Below are positions 1 to 8,290 of a stretch of DNA of 64,000 nt, in pieces (position 1 is the stretch's first letter; the number at the start of each line of letters is the position of its first letter). Origin of the DNA: an uncultured Acidimicrobiales bacterium (GTDB lineage: Bacteria > Actinomycetota > Acidimicrobiia > Acidimicrobiales > CATQHL01); contig CATQHL010000001.1 in NCBI GenBank assembly GCA_958295925.1, forward strand, positions 650,676 through 714,675. Reading direction: 5' to 3'. The notes beneath the pieces were generated by a model. That model was not told the origin of the DNA. It ran no database searches and saw only the letters and a program-made list of their open reading frames with translations. A program made the position numbers and the translations under genes.

Positions 1-900
1 GGAGGTGACAACCCGCCGGGTTCTGGGGGGATCCCGCCTGACCCCAGGAGGCCTTGGTGCGCGGGGCGGAGAAGCAGGTGGAGGCGCAGATGGCGGCGGC
101 GGCGCAGACGGCGCGGGCGCGGGAGGTGCGGGCGCGGCGGCGGGCGCAGGCGCGGCAGGCGGAGCGGGCGCGGCGGCGGGAGACGGCGCGGGCGGCGCAG
201 GCGCGGGAGGCGGCGCGGGCGGCGCGGGCGCAGAGGGCGCAGACGACGCAGCAGGCGCAGACGACGCAGCAGGCGCAGAGGGCGCGGGCGCAGGCGGGGC
301 GGGCGCAGGCGCAGAGGGCGCGGGCGGCGGCGCGGGCGCAGGCGGGGCGGGCGCAGGCGCTGCGACAGCAGGCGGGGCGGGCACGGGCGCGGCAGTCGGC
401 GCGGGCACGGGCGGCGCAGGCGCAGGCGGGGCAGACGGCGCGGGCGGGGCGAGCCCAGACGAAGAGACAGGAGTGGCTGCTGGCCCGATCCTCGAAGGAT
501 CTGGCTTCTCGCTCGCAGATGGGAGGTCCGGTTCGGTTTCGCCATCCGAAACCCCTGGCGGCGAAAGAGGGGGTGTTATCGTCTCTGCCTTCAATGGAGG
601 AGTTTCCGGCTGATCCCTGACGGCGTCAGAAATGTCCGCGGCAACCACCTTCTGATCTGCTGTGGCTACCTCCTCCTCTGAACTGGGCTCCGGCTCGTCG
701 CTCTCAGGTTCCTCCTCGGAAACCACTGGCGCAAGATTTTCCCGCTCAACCTTCAGCCTTACCCGATAGGCGTGCGGCTCGTCCATGCTTGAAGAGGACG
801 AAGTGGCCCTTATTCCCATCGACTTGCAAAGCTTGAGGCACTCCGATGGGGTAATTCCAAGCTCTCGAGCCAGTTCGTAGACCCTGACCTTCTTCGCCAT
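1..900 (-). CDS. infB: Translation initiation factor IF-2, N-terminal part (runs off window start)
   Basis: IF-2 is the GTPase that places initiator tRNA on the 30S subunit. Only the first 300 codons are present; the GTPase core lies beyond the window. The ATG is at 900, and the protein opens MAKKVRVYELARELG, the usual IF2_N module, which continues to about residue 30. From about residue 140 to the window edge the protein is almost entirely Pro, Ala and Ser (APAPPAPAP-type runs), the long disordered linker seen in high-GC actinobacterial IF-2. The gene follows ylxR by 13 bases, in the usual rimP-nusA-ylxR-infB order. The long open frames on the plus strand over 5-620 are mirror images of this GC-rich linker. 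The identity rests on the N-terminal module and on gene order. Confidence 0.9.
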   Translation of the reverse strand, partial: MAKKVRVYELARELGITPSECLKLCKSMGIRATSSSSSMDEPHAYRVRLKVERENLAPVVSEEEPESDEPEPSSEEEVATADQKVVAADISDAVRDQPETPPLKAETITPPLSPPGVSDGETEPDLPSASEKPDPSRIGPAATPVSSSGLAPPAPSAPPAPAPPVPAPTAAPVPAPPAVAAPAPAPPAPAPPPAPSAPAPAPPAPAPSAPAASSAPAASSAPSAPAPPAPPPAPAPPAPSPAAAPAPPAAPAPAAAPAPPAPAPSAPPPPSAPPPASPPRAPRPPGVRRDPPRTRRVVTS

Positions 901-913
901 GCGCTCTGGCCTC

Positions 914-1285
914 TTAGATTCGAGCCTCGCGCCGCAAGTCAAACTGCGGGGAGTGTCCCTGAAGGCTGCCCTTAAAGTCCTCTACTGCCTCGTGGGGAAT
1001 GCTGAGTCGAAAAGCGCGTCTCAGTCGGGCGGGCTCGCAGGCTCGTTTTAAACAGTCAGGAGAGCCGGAACAGACCCACGCCCCCCTTCCGGGAAGGGAT
1101 CGACCCAACCTCAGCACTCCATCTGCATAGACGATTCGCAGCAAATCGCCAGGCGAACGAACCCTGCGACAGCCAATGCACGTCCGAAACGAATCGGCGC
1201 CTTTCCTGCCTATGACTACCGTCCCCTGATTCGCGACGAGTCCACCCTGGCTGCTGATCCGTCGTTTGTGCTGGTGCCCGACCAC
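914..1285 (-). CDS. ylxR: YlxR family RNA-binding protein
   Basis: A small protein (123 aa) of the YlxR/RnpM type, a family proposed to bind RNA and in some bacteria to modulate RNase P. The sequence shows the family core RTCIGCRR at residues 34-41, followed by LLRIV and the GRGAWVC block. The start is unusual. The only in-frame start before the core is the ATG at 1285, which overlaps the end of nusA by 70 bases and gives a 33-residue lead before the core, longer than usual. It sits between nusA and infB as in most bacteria, so it is presumably co-transcribed with them. Confidence 0.88.
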   Translation of the reverse strand: MVGHQHKRRISSQGGLVANQGTVVIGRKGADSFRTCIGCRRVRSPGDLLRIVYADGVLRLGRSLPGRGAWVCSGSPDCLKRACEPARLRRAFRLSIPHEAVEDFKGSLQGHSPQFDLRREARI

Positions 1286-2370
1286 TCGTCAAGCGAGATA
1301 GGCGTCCCTCCGTCTGCGGGCTGCCACATCTGCTGGCCGGTTTCTGCGTCGACCGTCCACTCCCCCTCTGCCCAGTCCACTTCGCCGTACGCGGCTTCAG
1401 CCGCAACCTGAGACTTGCTCTTGATCTGGATGCGCCACCCCGTGAGGCGAGCCGCCAGACGTGCGTTTTGCCCCTCTTTGCCTATGGCGAGGGAGAGCTG
1501 GTGATCTTTCACGATTGCCTCAGCGCTCCGCTCCTCTTCGTTGAGGCGAACCTCCTCGGTGGTTGCAGGAGCCAGCGCCTTCATGATGAACTCCGCCAGG
1601 TCATCCGTGTAAGTGACTATGTCGATCTTCTCTCCACGCAACTCGTTGACCACGTTGCGTACCCTGGCGCCGCGCGCCCCCACGCACGCCCCCACCGGAT
1701 CCACGTTTTCCACGTTGGAAAAGACAGCAATCTTCGTACGGTGCCCGGGCTCCCTGGCGCAGGCTTTGACTTCCACTGTCCCGTCGGCAATTTCGGGCAC
1801 CTCGAGCTCGAAGAGGCACTTCACCAGCCCGGGGTGCGTTCTGCTGACCACTATCTGCGGCCCTCTGGCCGTGCGACGAACCTCCACAATGTAAGCCTTG
1901 AGGCGGCTGGAAGGATCGGGGCGCTCGAAAGGCACCTGCTCGGACTGAGGAAGAAGGGCCTCCACCCTGCCTAGGTCCAGGAGGGTGTACCTGGAGTCGC
2001 TCTGCTGAATTATGCCGGTGACGATGTGGCCCTCGCGCCCTGTGTACTCCTCGTATTTTCGGTCGCGCTCGGCTTCACGGATGCGGTACGTCATTACCTG
2101 CCGTGCGGTCTGGGCGGCTATGCGCCCGAAATCGTCCGGAGTCACATCGAATTCCTCGCCGTGGGGTTCACCGTCGCTGTCAAGCTCCTGCATGAGAACT
2201 CGTATCTCAGCTGTCTCAGGATCGATGGCGACCCAGGCGTACTCATGCGCTCCGGGCATTCGCTTATAGGCCATTTCAAGAGCGTCGGCCAACGCCTCGT
2301 ACAGCGTTTCAACGGAAATTCCCCGCTCGTCTGCCAGAGCCTCCATGGCTTCCAACATTTCAGGTTTCAA
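1216..2370 (-). CDS. nusA: Transcription termination/antitermination factor NusA
   Basis: NusA (384 aa) binds RNA polymerase and nascent RNA and controls pausing, termination and antitermination. Visible domains in order: an N-terminal polymerase-binding domain (about 1-105), an S1 domain (about 112-178, starting GHIVTGIIQQ), and two KH domains (about 210-350) including VGACVGARGARVRNVV and LAIGKEGQNARLAARLTG. It has no acidic C-terminal repeats, as in other actinobacteria. The start is TTG at 2370, forming a TTGA overlap with the rimP stop. The extra MKPE before MLEAMEALADERGISV matches the mycobacterial N-terminus in length, so I prefer it to the ATG at 2358. The overlap implies translational coupling with rimP. 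Confidence 0.95.
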   Translation of the reverse strand: MKPEMLEAMEALADERGISVETLYEALADALEMAYKRMPGAHEYAWVAIDPETAEIRVLMQELDSDGEPHGEEFDVTPDDFGRIAAQTARQVMTYRIREAERDRKYEEYTGREGHIVTGIIQQSDSRYTLLDLGRVEALLPQSEQVPFERPDPSSRLKAYIVEVRRTARGPQIVVSRTHPGLVKCLFELEVPEIADGTVEVKACAREPGHRTKIAVFSNVENVDPVGACVGARGARVRNVVNELRGEKIDIVTYTDDLAEFIMKALAPATTEEVRLNEEERSAEAIVKDHQLSLAIGKEGQNARLAARLTGWRIQIKSKSQVAAEAAYGEVDWAEGEWTVDAETGQQMWQPADGGTPISLDEWSGTSTNDGSAARVDSSRIRGR

Positions 2371-2873
2371 CTTCTTACCTCATCCTTTACCAACCCCAGG
2401 GGGTTGCTGTCCCAGTCGATCACCGTCTTGGCCGTCGAGACGGCTGTCAGCGGAATGTCCCGGCGCTCCCCGTCTGGCATTCTCAGAGTCAAATGTGTCT
2501 CCCCAGCTTCGGCAAGACATCCCCGCACCCGACGGTCGCCGTCCCAGCCCGCAGTCATCTTGACCGCGATGTCGGAGCCCAGCGCCTTGCGGAAATGCTC
2601 TGGGCGGCGAAGCCTGCGCTCTAGTCCCGGGCTGCTTACCTCCAGCGTGTAGCGCCCTGGGATCGGGTCCATGGCGTCGAGCTCGGCCGAGATCGTTCTC
2701 GAGGCCAAGACGAGGGCTTCGCTGCCGACCCCGCCATCGCAATCAACCGTGAGGCGCAGGCGTCCGCCCCCCCAGTGGACGTCCCAGAGCTCGAGCCCCA
2801 GATCTCCCAGTAGCGGCGCCCCGGCTTCCATGACCTTCTTCTCGATGTCCAAATCTGTCCTCTCGATGTCCAA
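2367..2873 (-). CDS. rimP: Ribosome maturation factor RimP
   Basis: RimP (168 aa) assists 30S subunit maturation. Family features are visible: the GLELWDVHW strand near residue 26, the PGRYTLEVSSPGLERRL block near residues 70-90, and a C-terminal Sm-like domain. The start is TTG at 2873, preceded by GGAGGGG about 12 bases upstream; another in-frame TTG lies at 2852. It is the first gene of the rimP-nusA-ylxR-infB operon and has a long structured leader upstream. The stop overlaps the nusA start. Confidence 0.92.
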   Translation of the reverse strand: MDIERTDLDIEKKVMEAGAPLLGDLGLELWDVHWGGGRLRLTVDCDGGVGSEALVLASRTISAELDAMDPIPGRYTLEVSSPGLERRLRRPEHFRKALGSDIAVKMTAGWDGDRRVRGCLAEAGETHLTLRMPDGERRDIPLTAVSTAKTVIDWDSNPLGLVKDEVRS

Positions 2874-3009
2874 CTCGTCTGCCTGCCCCTCCGTTCTCGC
2901 TCTTACTCTTGTCCGTTCCCGCTCTTGTCCGTTCCCGCTCTTACTCTTGATTTCCTTTGTAATTTCTCCCGACCACGTTCCGAATTCTTCCGAGCCACGT
3001 GCTCAGGCG

Positions 3010-3071
3010 CATTCGAGTGCCAATAACGGCAATGAGGCGTGGGGACCCCACGCCTCGACCGCACTCGAATG
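3010..3071 (-). promoter_or_regulatory. Nested inverted repeat in the rimP leader
   Basis: The outer arms are CATTCGAGTGC (3010-3020) and its exact complement at 3061-3071. Inside lies a second perfect inverted repeat, GAGGCGTGGGG (3034-3044) against 3046-3056. No T-run follows on either strand, so it is not a classic intrinsic terminator. It could be a leader structure of the rimP operon, an ispG 3' end, or a protein-binding dyad. Confidence 0.5.
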
Positions 3072-3085
3072 ACCCTACGGACTTG

Positions 3086-3091
3086 ATTATA
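3086..3091 (-). promoter_or_regulatory. Putative -10 element of the rimP-nusA-infB operon
   Basis: A perfect TATAAT on the minus strand in an otherwise GC-rich region, about 210 bases upstream of the rimP start. No good -35 match is seen at 16-18 bases. The predicted transcript would begin near 3079 and carry the nested hairpin at 3010-3071 at its 5' end. Confidence 0.4.
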
Positions 3092-3128
3092 CCCAGGCGA
3101 GTCCGAGTATCGGCACGACAGGCTCGTT

Positions 3129-3170
3129 ATTGCTTATCCGCCGATCGGCATTGCTTATCCGCCGATCGGC
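3129..3170. repeat. Two tandem 21-bp repeats, each with a 10-bp palindrome
   Basis: Two identical 21-bp copies (3129-3149 and 3150-3170) start ATTGCTTATCC and end in the perfect palindrome GCCGATCGGC. They lie 12 bases beyond the ispG stop. The arrangement suits a pair of binding sites one helical period apart, or a small 3'-end structure; no function can be assigned. Confidence 0.7.
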
Positions 3171-3182
3171 CTAGGCAAGTCT

Positions 3183-4412
3183 TCAAGCACCCGCCGCTCT
3201 GCGAACCAGGTTCACCTTTGAACCTGTCTCGTTGACGTCGCTCCCTTGCGACAGCAGGAGCGAAGACCTGTCACGTTCGGCCTCACGCCTCGCCCGGGCT
3301 GTGTCGGCCTTGGCGAGTGCCGCCTCCGCACCCTCCGCGACGATGAACCTTGCCCAGGAAACCAGCGAGTCCACCATCTCGTCTTCAGGTACCACCGCCA
3401 CATTCACCCCCTTCACAAACAGGTGCCCGCGGCCTCGGCCCGCAGCTATTCCAAGGTCGGCGTCCCGCGCCTCCCCTGGCCCGTTCACGACACACCCCAT
3501 CACCGCCACCTGAAGGGGGATCTCCTCTTCTCCGAACGCTTCCAGGGCCTGCTGCGCGATTCCGAATACGTCCACCTCAGCCCTTCCGCAGCTCGGGCAG
3601 GCGATGAGGTCCACAGTCTTGCGCTCCCGCAGTCCCATGGACTCGAGCAGGGCGCGCCCCATCCGGGCCTCCTCAACCGGATCTGCGGTGAGCGAATACC
3701 GAATCGTGTCACCTATGCCATCGGCCAGCAGTGCCGCTATTCCGGCAGTGGACTTAACCACCCCGACGGGAGGAGGGCCCGCCTCGGTGACGCCGAGATG
3801 CAAAGGATGATCGGTCACTTCTGAAAGCCGGCGATAGGCCTCCACCATCAGAGGCACGCTCGACGCCTTCACAGAAATCTTCACCAGGTCGAAATCGACC
3901 GCGGCGAAGTACTCCATCTCCTGCATCGCCGATTCCACCATCGCCTCGGGGGTGACCTTCCCCCCGTACTTGGCGTACAGGTCGGGATGCAATGAGCCGC
4001 CGTTCACGCCTATTCGTATGGGGACGCCCCGGTCGCGGCACTCCCTGGCCACCGTCTTGATGTGCTCCGCGCGACGGATGTTGCCCGGATTGAGCCTCAA
4101 ACATTGCACGCCCGCCTCCAGCGCCGCTAGAGCCATCCTGTACTGATTATGAATGTCGGCGACTATTGGCACCGGCGAGCGGGGAACAATCGCAGCCAGC
4201 CCCTCTGCTGCGGCCGCTTCATTGCAGGTACAGCGCACGATGTCGGCCCCGGCTGCGGCCAGTGCGTAAATCTGCGCAAGGGTGCCTTCCACGTCGGCTG
4301 TCTTGGTGACCGTCATTGACTGAACCGAGATCGGGGCGTCACCCCCCACCTCCACATCGCCCACTCTTATCTTCCGCGTGGGGCGGCGGCTGAAGGCTGC
4401 GACTACCTCCAT
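3183..4412 (-). CDS. ispG: 4-hydroxy-3-methylbut-2-enyl diphosphate synthase (flavodoxin)
   Basis: IspG/GcpE (409 aa) makes HMBPP from MEcPP with a 4Fe-4S cluster, the penultimate step of the MEP isoprenoid pathway. Seen: the TIM-barrel opening with VQSMTVTKTADVEGTLAQI, the LRLNPGNI motif, and the C-terminal cluster ligands in CPSCGR and in GCVVNGPGEAR. ATG at 4412. The tail beyond about residue 375 is charged and not conserved. It lies downstream of rseP and dxr, matching the dxr-rip1-gcpE order of mycobacteria, and it shares the MEP pathway with dxr two genes away. Confidence 0.96.
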   Translation of the reverse strand: MEVVAAFSRRPTRKIRVGDVEVGGDAPISVQSMTVTKTADVEGTLAQIYALAAAGADIVRCTCNEAAAAEGLAAIVPRSPVPIVADIHNQYRMALAALEAGVQCLRLNPGNIRRAEHIKTVARECRDRGVPIRIGVNGGSLHPDLYAKYGGKVTPEAMVESAMQEMEYFAAVDFDLVKISVKASSVPLMVEAYRRLSEVTDHPLHLGVTEAGPPPVGVVKSTAGIAALLADGIGDTIRYSLTADPVEEARMGRALLESMGLRERKTVDLIACPSCGRAEVDVFGIAQQALEAFGEEEIPLQVAVMGCVVNGPGEARDADLGIAAGRGRGHLFVKGVNVAVVPEDEMVDSLVSWARFIVAEGAEAALAKADTARARREAERDRSSLLLSQGSDVNETGSKVNLVRRAAGA

Positions 4413-4454
4413 GTCAGGGGGACGCCCGGTGATGTCGACGGAGGGGGCGTCGAA

Positions 4455-5855
4455 TCAATTCAGGGAGAGGTCGATTGGGTCGAGGATGTCCCTGGAGAGG
4501 GCGACCACGCTGACGGTAAGCAGGAACAGCAGGAAGATGTAGACCACAGGAAGCATCTTGCCCACGTCAGCCACGTAGCGGCGCCCCCGGCGCGACCTCA
4601 GACGCTCGTAGGTGGCAATGGCCACGTGCCCGCCGTCGAGGGGAAGCATGGGCAAGAGGTTCAAGACCCCAAAAAAGATGTTAAGGCTGGCCAGAAACAC
4701 TAGGAACGTTTCGGGGCCGTCCTGTGCGAAAAGGCTTCCCAAATCGAGGATCCCAACCACCGAGATGGCCCGGTTGGGGTCGACTCCATCCCCACCCGGC
4801 GTGGAGATGACCTCGGTGTCCCCCCCGAAGTTAGCCAGAGGCCCCAGCAGACCGTCGAGCCCGTCGAGGCTGAAGAGGGCCGCTATACCCTTGGCCGACT
4901 CCGCGGTGACCTTTCCGAAGTCAACGAGGGAGTTTCCCAGGCCGAAGATGGGATTCTGTCGCTGAGGGGGAGGGCGACTCGGCCCGACCCCCAGGAAACC
5001 CGCCCCCGGATCGCCCTCCACGACTCCGATAGTGCCAGTCAGCAGAATCTGCGACCCGTCCCGCACCACCTTGAGTTCTGTGAGTTCCCCAGGCATGGTG
5101 ACAACCTCGTCACGCAAGTCGTTGAACGTCCGAACCTGCTTTCCGCCGATCTCGACAACCTTGTCGCCGGTTTGCAAGCCGATCTCCTCGGCTGAACTCT
5201 CCGCCAAGACTCTTCCGATCTGCCAGTCGGGGATTTCCACGACGCTGGGGGGATTGATTCCATTGAACCCCATCGTTGAGTGGAGAATCCAGAAAAGCAG
5301 GATTGCCATCAGGAAATGCATTCCCGAACCCGCCACCGCGACGCTCATTCGGCGCCAGTACGGCTTTGAGCGATACGTCAGGTGTTCTTCGGAGGGGTCT
5401 ACCTTCTCCAGATTGTTCATCCCCAGGATGCGGACGTACGCCCCGATGAGGATTGGTTTTACCCCGTAGGTTGTCTCACCCTTCTTGTAAGACCAGATCC
5501 GAGGACCGAACCCCAGAAAGAACTGGCTCACTTTCATTCCGGCCCACTTGGCGGTGAGATAGTGGCCGAGTTCGTGAAAGAAGAGCATTCCAACCAGACA
5601 CAAGACCATCACCAGGACGTAAACCCCGGCGAAGATTCCGATCGCAGCCAGGCCTGCCGCCATCAGCAGCATTCGAACGGCAGAGGACAGCGGAGTGAGC
5701 GGCTTCAGGTCGTGTTTGAGCGGGGTCCCGCTATTGCGGGAGAGAAGGGGGCTGATGCGGCGAGGCCGCTTGCGTGGGTTTTTCCCGCTGTCGGATCCCC
5801 CGTCCGATCCCAACTCGGGGGCTTCCCGGCTCAACTCGGGGGCTTCCCGGCTCAT
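4455..5855 (-). CDS. rseP: Site-2 intramembrane metalloprotease, RseP/Rip1 type
   Basis: A membrane zinc protease (466 aa) that cleaves anti-sigma factors or other membrane substrates. The active-site HELGH lies in a membrane segment near residue 94, followed by a PDZ domain (about 215-285, IGLQTGDKVVEIGGKQV) and a C-terminal LLPMLPLDGGH segment, the third zinc-ligand region. An N-terminal cytoplasmic extension of about 55 residues contains the direct repeat SREAPEL twice, encoded by a 21-bp duplication at 5814-5855, and a basic stretch. The ATG at 5855 overlaps the dxr stop (ATGA). Substrates are not known from the sequence. Confidence 0.93.
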   Translation of the reverse strand: MSREAPELSREAPELGSDGGSDSGKNPRKRPRRISPLLSRNSGTPLKHDLKPLTPLSSAVRMLLMAAGLAAIGIFAGVYVLVMVLCLVGMLFFHELGHYLTAKWAGMKVSQFFLGFGPRIWSYKKGETTYGVKPILIGAYVRILGMNNLEKVDPSEEHLTYRSKPYWRRMSVAVAGSGMHFLMAILLFWILHSTMGFNGINPPSVVEIPDWQIGRVLAESSAEEIGLQTGDKVVEIGGKQVRTFNDLRDEVVTMPGELTELKVVRDGSQILLTGTIGVVEGDPGAGFLGVGPSRPPPQRQNPIFGLGNSLVDFGKVTAESAKGIAALFSLDGLDGLLGPLANFGGDTEVISTPGGDGVDPNRAISVVGILDLGSLFAQDGPETFLVFLASLNIFFGVLNLLPMLPLDGGHVAIATYERLRSRRGRRYVADVGKMLPVVYIFLLFLLTVSVVALSRDILDPIDLSLN

Positions 5856-7018
5856 GCCGCCGCTCTCTGATACACCAGACGGGCGGCCGCGTCTCGAGCT
5901 TCGGCGTCAACGTCCAGCACTGCGTCAAGGGAATCGGCCTTGGTTCCTGACCAGATTTGAAGAACGGAGTCGACAACCTCGGCAATTTCCCTCCAGGAAA
6001 TGGAATCTGACAGAAAGGCGTCAACAGCCACCTCGTTGGCCGCATTCAAGGCTGCGGGCGCCGTTTCGCCCAGTCGTCCGGCCTCGTATGCCAGTGCCAG
6101 GCATTGGAAAACGTCTGTCCTCGGCGGCTCGAAATCGAGGCGGCTCACTTCGGAAAAGTCGATTCTTCCGTACGGAACGCCCCAGCGGTCCGGGTATCCG
6201 ATGGCATACGCGATGCAAGCACGCATGTCGGGAAGGGAGAGCTGGGCGATTGTTGCCCCGTCGATGTACTCCACCATCGAGTGGACCACCGACTGGGGAT
6301 GCACCAGAACCTCGATGCGGTCGTAGTCCACCCCGAACAGTTCATGCGCCTCGATCACCTCCAGGCCCTTGTTCATGAGAGTGGATGAATCGACTGTGAT
6401 CTTGGGGCCCATGTTCCAGGTGGGATGCGCCAGGGCGTCGGCAACCCCCACGTTGACCAGGTCTTTGGCCTCACGCCCCCTGAACGGCCCACCGCTTGCG
6501 GTGAGCACTATGCGTGATATCTGTACCAGCCGATCAGGGCGCCCCAGGACTTCGTTGGCCCGGAGGCACTGATGCACTGCACAGTGTTCGCTGTCTACGG
6601 GCAGCAACTCGGCGCCTTCGCTTCGCAGCGCTCGAGCCACCAGCGGGCCTGCGGCAATCAGAGACTCCTTGTTGGCCAGGGCGAGCCGCTTTCCAGCATC
6701 CAAGGCGGCCAGGGTGACGGGCAGCCCGGCGAACCCCACCACCCCGTTCACGACCACGTCAGCGAGCTCGGCTGTGGAGGCCAGGGCGTCGTCGCCAGCG
6801 ATTAGTTCGGTGCTTTCCGGCAACAGTTCGGCGAGCGCCGGCGCCTTCTCCCTGTCGGCCAGGGCGACTACGCGTGGGCGGAATCTTTCAGCCTGCTCGG
6901 CCAGCAGCCGCACCGACGAGCCTGCCCCCAGGGCGACGACCTCGCACCCCCCTGAAGCTGCAACTTCCAGGGTCTGCACACCGATGGATCCCGTTGATCC
7001 CAAGACTGCCAAACTCAT
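5852..7018 (-). CDS. dxr: 1-deoxy-D-xylulose 5-phosphate reductoisomerase
   Basis: Dxr/IspC (388 aa) converts DXP to MEP with NADPH, the first committed step of the MEP pathway. Seen: the N-terminal NADPH motif GSTGSIGVQTLEV, the ANKES motif, the metal-site segment LLPVDSEHCAVHQCL, and the catalytic-loop signature ASGGPFRG. ATG at 7018. It overlaps the start of rseP by 4 bases. The 93-base gap to cdsA upstream contains short inverted repeats, so dxr may have its own transcription start. Confidence 0.97.
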   Translation of the reverse strand: MSLAVLGSTGSIGVQTLEVAASGGCEVVALGAGSSVRLLAEQAERFRPRVVALADREKAPALAELLPESTELIAGDDALASTAELADVVVNGVVGFAGLPVTLAALDAGKRLALANKESLIAAGPLVARALRSEGAELLPVDSEHCAVHQCLRANEVLGRPDRLVQISRIVLTASGGPFRGREAKDLVNVGVADALAHPTWNMGPKITVDSSTLMNKGLEVIEAHELFGVDYDRIEVLVHPQSVVHSMVEYIDGATIAQLSLPDMRACIAYAIGYPDRWGVPYGRIDFSEVSRLDFEPPRTDVFQCLALAYEAGRLGETAPAALNAANEVAVDAFLSDSISWREIAEVVDSVLQIWSGTKADSLDAVLDVDAEARDAAARLVYQRAAA

Positions 7019-7040
7019 TGTTCTTTCATCGACGTTCGTT

Positions 7041-7066
7041 GGCTGTCGGCATTATTACAGACAGCC
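7041..7066 (-). terminator. Possible hairpin between cdsA and dxr
   Basis: GGCTGTC (7041-7047) pairs with GACAGCC (7060-7066) across a 12-base loop. A second short inverted repeat, CAGGCC with GGCCTG, spans 7085-7109 just after the cdsA stop. No T-tract follows, so a terminator or attenuator role is only a suggestion. Confidence 0.3.
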
Positions 7067-7111
7067 TATGGCAATCCAGGGCATCAGGCCCCTCTCGACC
7101 AGCGGCCTGGA

Positions 7112-8275
7112 TCAGGATGGTGCGGCTTCGATGACCCCTGTAACCAGCGCCAGTCCCCAAGTGACCGGCAGCACAAAGAGCAGCCCGTCGAATCTGTCCA
7201 AGACGCCACCGTGCCCTGGAATCATCTTCCCCATGTCCTTCAAGCCGAAGTCCCGCTTGAACATTGACTCGCTCAAATCGCCGATCGTGGCAGCAATGGC
7301 AGCTACCGCCCCCAAGACGATCACGTGAAGCATGGAGCCGGGATTTTCGCCCCAGGGGTCGATTTTCAACAAGCCCAAAATGAGCCAGCACACCAACACC
7401 GCACCGAGAATTCCGCCAAACAGCCCCTCCACGGTCTTGTTGGGGCTCACCTTTGACAATTGGGTGCGCCCGATCACCTTTCCCACGGCCCAGGCGAAAC
7501 TGTCGTAGGCGGCAGTGGCGACGACCGCACCGAGGAATAAGCCGACCCCGTTGCTCTCGCGCAGCAGGAGAGCCCCGAAGGAACCCAATACGGCGAGGTA
7601 GACGACGCTGAAGAGCGTGGCCCCGATGTTGGGTATCGGGCGTTCCGGGCTTAACCCCACCAAGTACCAGCAGCACGTCACGATGAATGCAAGTCCGATT
7701 CCCAGGGGGAAGGCCTGGGCGCCTCTCCAGAAAACAGCCAAGGGCAGCCCAATCACAGCGGAAATGCCCACGAAGACCGCAGGTTTGTAGCCCACGCTCC
7801 GCAGCGCCCCGTACAGCTCCCTGGCCGCGAGTATCAGCATCAGAATCAGCAGAATGAGCGTGGGCCAGCGACCGATGCGAAAACAGACAATCGCCAGGGC
7901 TACGAACCCGAGGGCGGAAAGAATGGCCTTCCCCAGGTTGCGGTCCATCTTTCCGCCGCCCAGCAGGACGTCGCCATGGCCCTCCCTGGTGTGCCAGACT
8001 TCCTCCTCGTCCGCCCCGAAGAACTGAGCTCCCGCCTCGGTGTCGGTGATGCCAACCTCGGAGGCCTGCGGATGCTGATCTGTCAGGTAGCCGACGTCGA
8101 GTTCAGAGCTTGACTGCTTGGAGTCCCCCCAGGCAAGGCTGCCACCGGCAAACGTGTCCCAGGTCTGGCTTTCGGGCGACGCCTCTTCAGGAGGCGCCTG
8201 GCCACCCGCCTCTTGATGGGCAGCCCAGGATCCCCCTTCAGGTTCACGATGGGCGTAAGGGTCTTGAGGTTCCAT
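7112..8275 (-). CDS. cdsA: Phosphatidate cytidylyltransferase (CDP-diacylglycerol synthase)
   Basis: CdsA (387 aa) makes CDP-diacylglycerol from phosphatidic acid and CTP in the membrane. The C-terminal half carries the family signature SMFKRDFGLKDMG followed by IPGHGGVLDRFD. About eight hydrophobic segments follow a long hydrophilic, acidic N-terminal region of about 120 residues, which is longer than in the E. coli protein and of unknown role. The ATG at 8275 has a strong AGGAGG site about 8 bases upstream. It lies after frr in the conserved pyrH-frr-cdsA order. Confidence 0.93.
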   Translation of the reverse strand: MEPQDPYAHREPEGGSWAAHQEAGGQAPPEEASPESQTWDTFAGGSLAWGDSKQSSSELDVGYLTDQHPQASEVGITDTEAGAQFFGADEEEVWHTREGHGDVLLGGGKMDRNLGKAILSALGFVALAIVCFRIGRWPTLILLILMLILAARELYGALRSVGYKPAVFVGISAVIGLPLAVFWRGAQAFPLGIGLAFIVTCCWYLVGLSPERPIPNIGATLFSVVYLAVLGSFGALLLRESNGVGLFLGAVVATAAYDSFAWAVGKVIGRTQLSKVSPNKTVEGLFGGILGAVLVCWLILGLLKIDPWGENPGSMLHVIVLGAVAAIAATIGDLSESMFKRDFGLKDMGKMIPGHGGVLDRFDGLLFVLPVTWGLALVTGVIEAAPS

Positions 8276-8290
8276 TTCCTGCCTCCTCGC

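Larger units (their letters stand above)
2874..3182 (-). other. Intergenic leader between ispG and rimP: hairpin, tandem repeats, putative promoter
   Basis: This 309-base gap carries no convincing gene. Read on the minus strand, from ispG towards rimP, it holds four things: a 21-bp tandem repeat (3129-3170), a perfect TATAAT hexamer (3086-3091), a large nested inverted repeat (3010-3071), and a purine-rich stretch containing two perfect 16-bp copies (2911-2942) that lead into the rimP ribosome-binding site. The likely reading is the 3' end of the ispG transcript followed by the promoter and 5' leader (about 200 nt) of rimP-nusA-ylxR-infB. Confidence 0.6.

Noticed and set aside
5..620. Two long plus-strand frames rich in Gly/Ala and Arg/Gln/Ala
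   Set aside because: They are the antisense of the GC-rich Pro/Ala linker of infB; no start context or conserved pattern.
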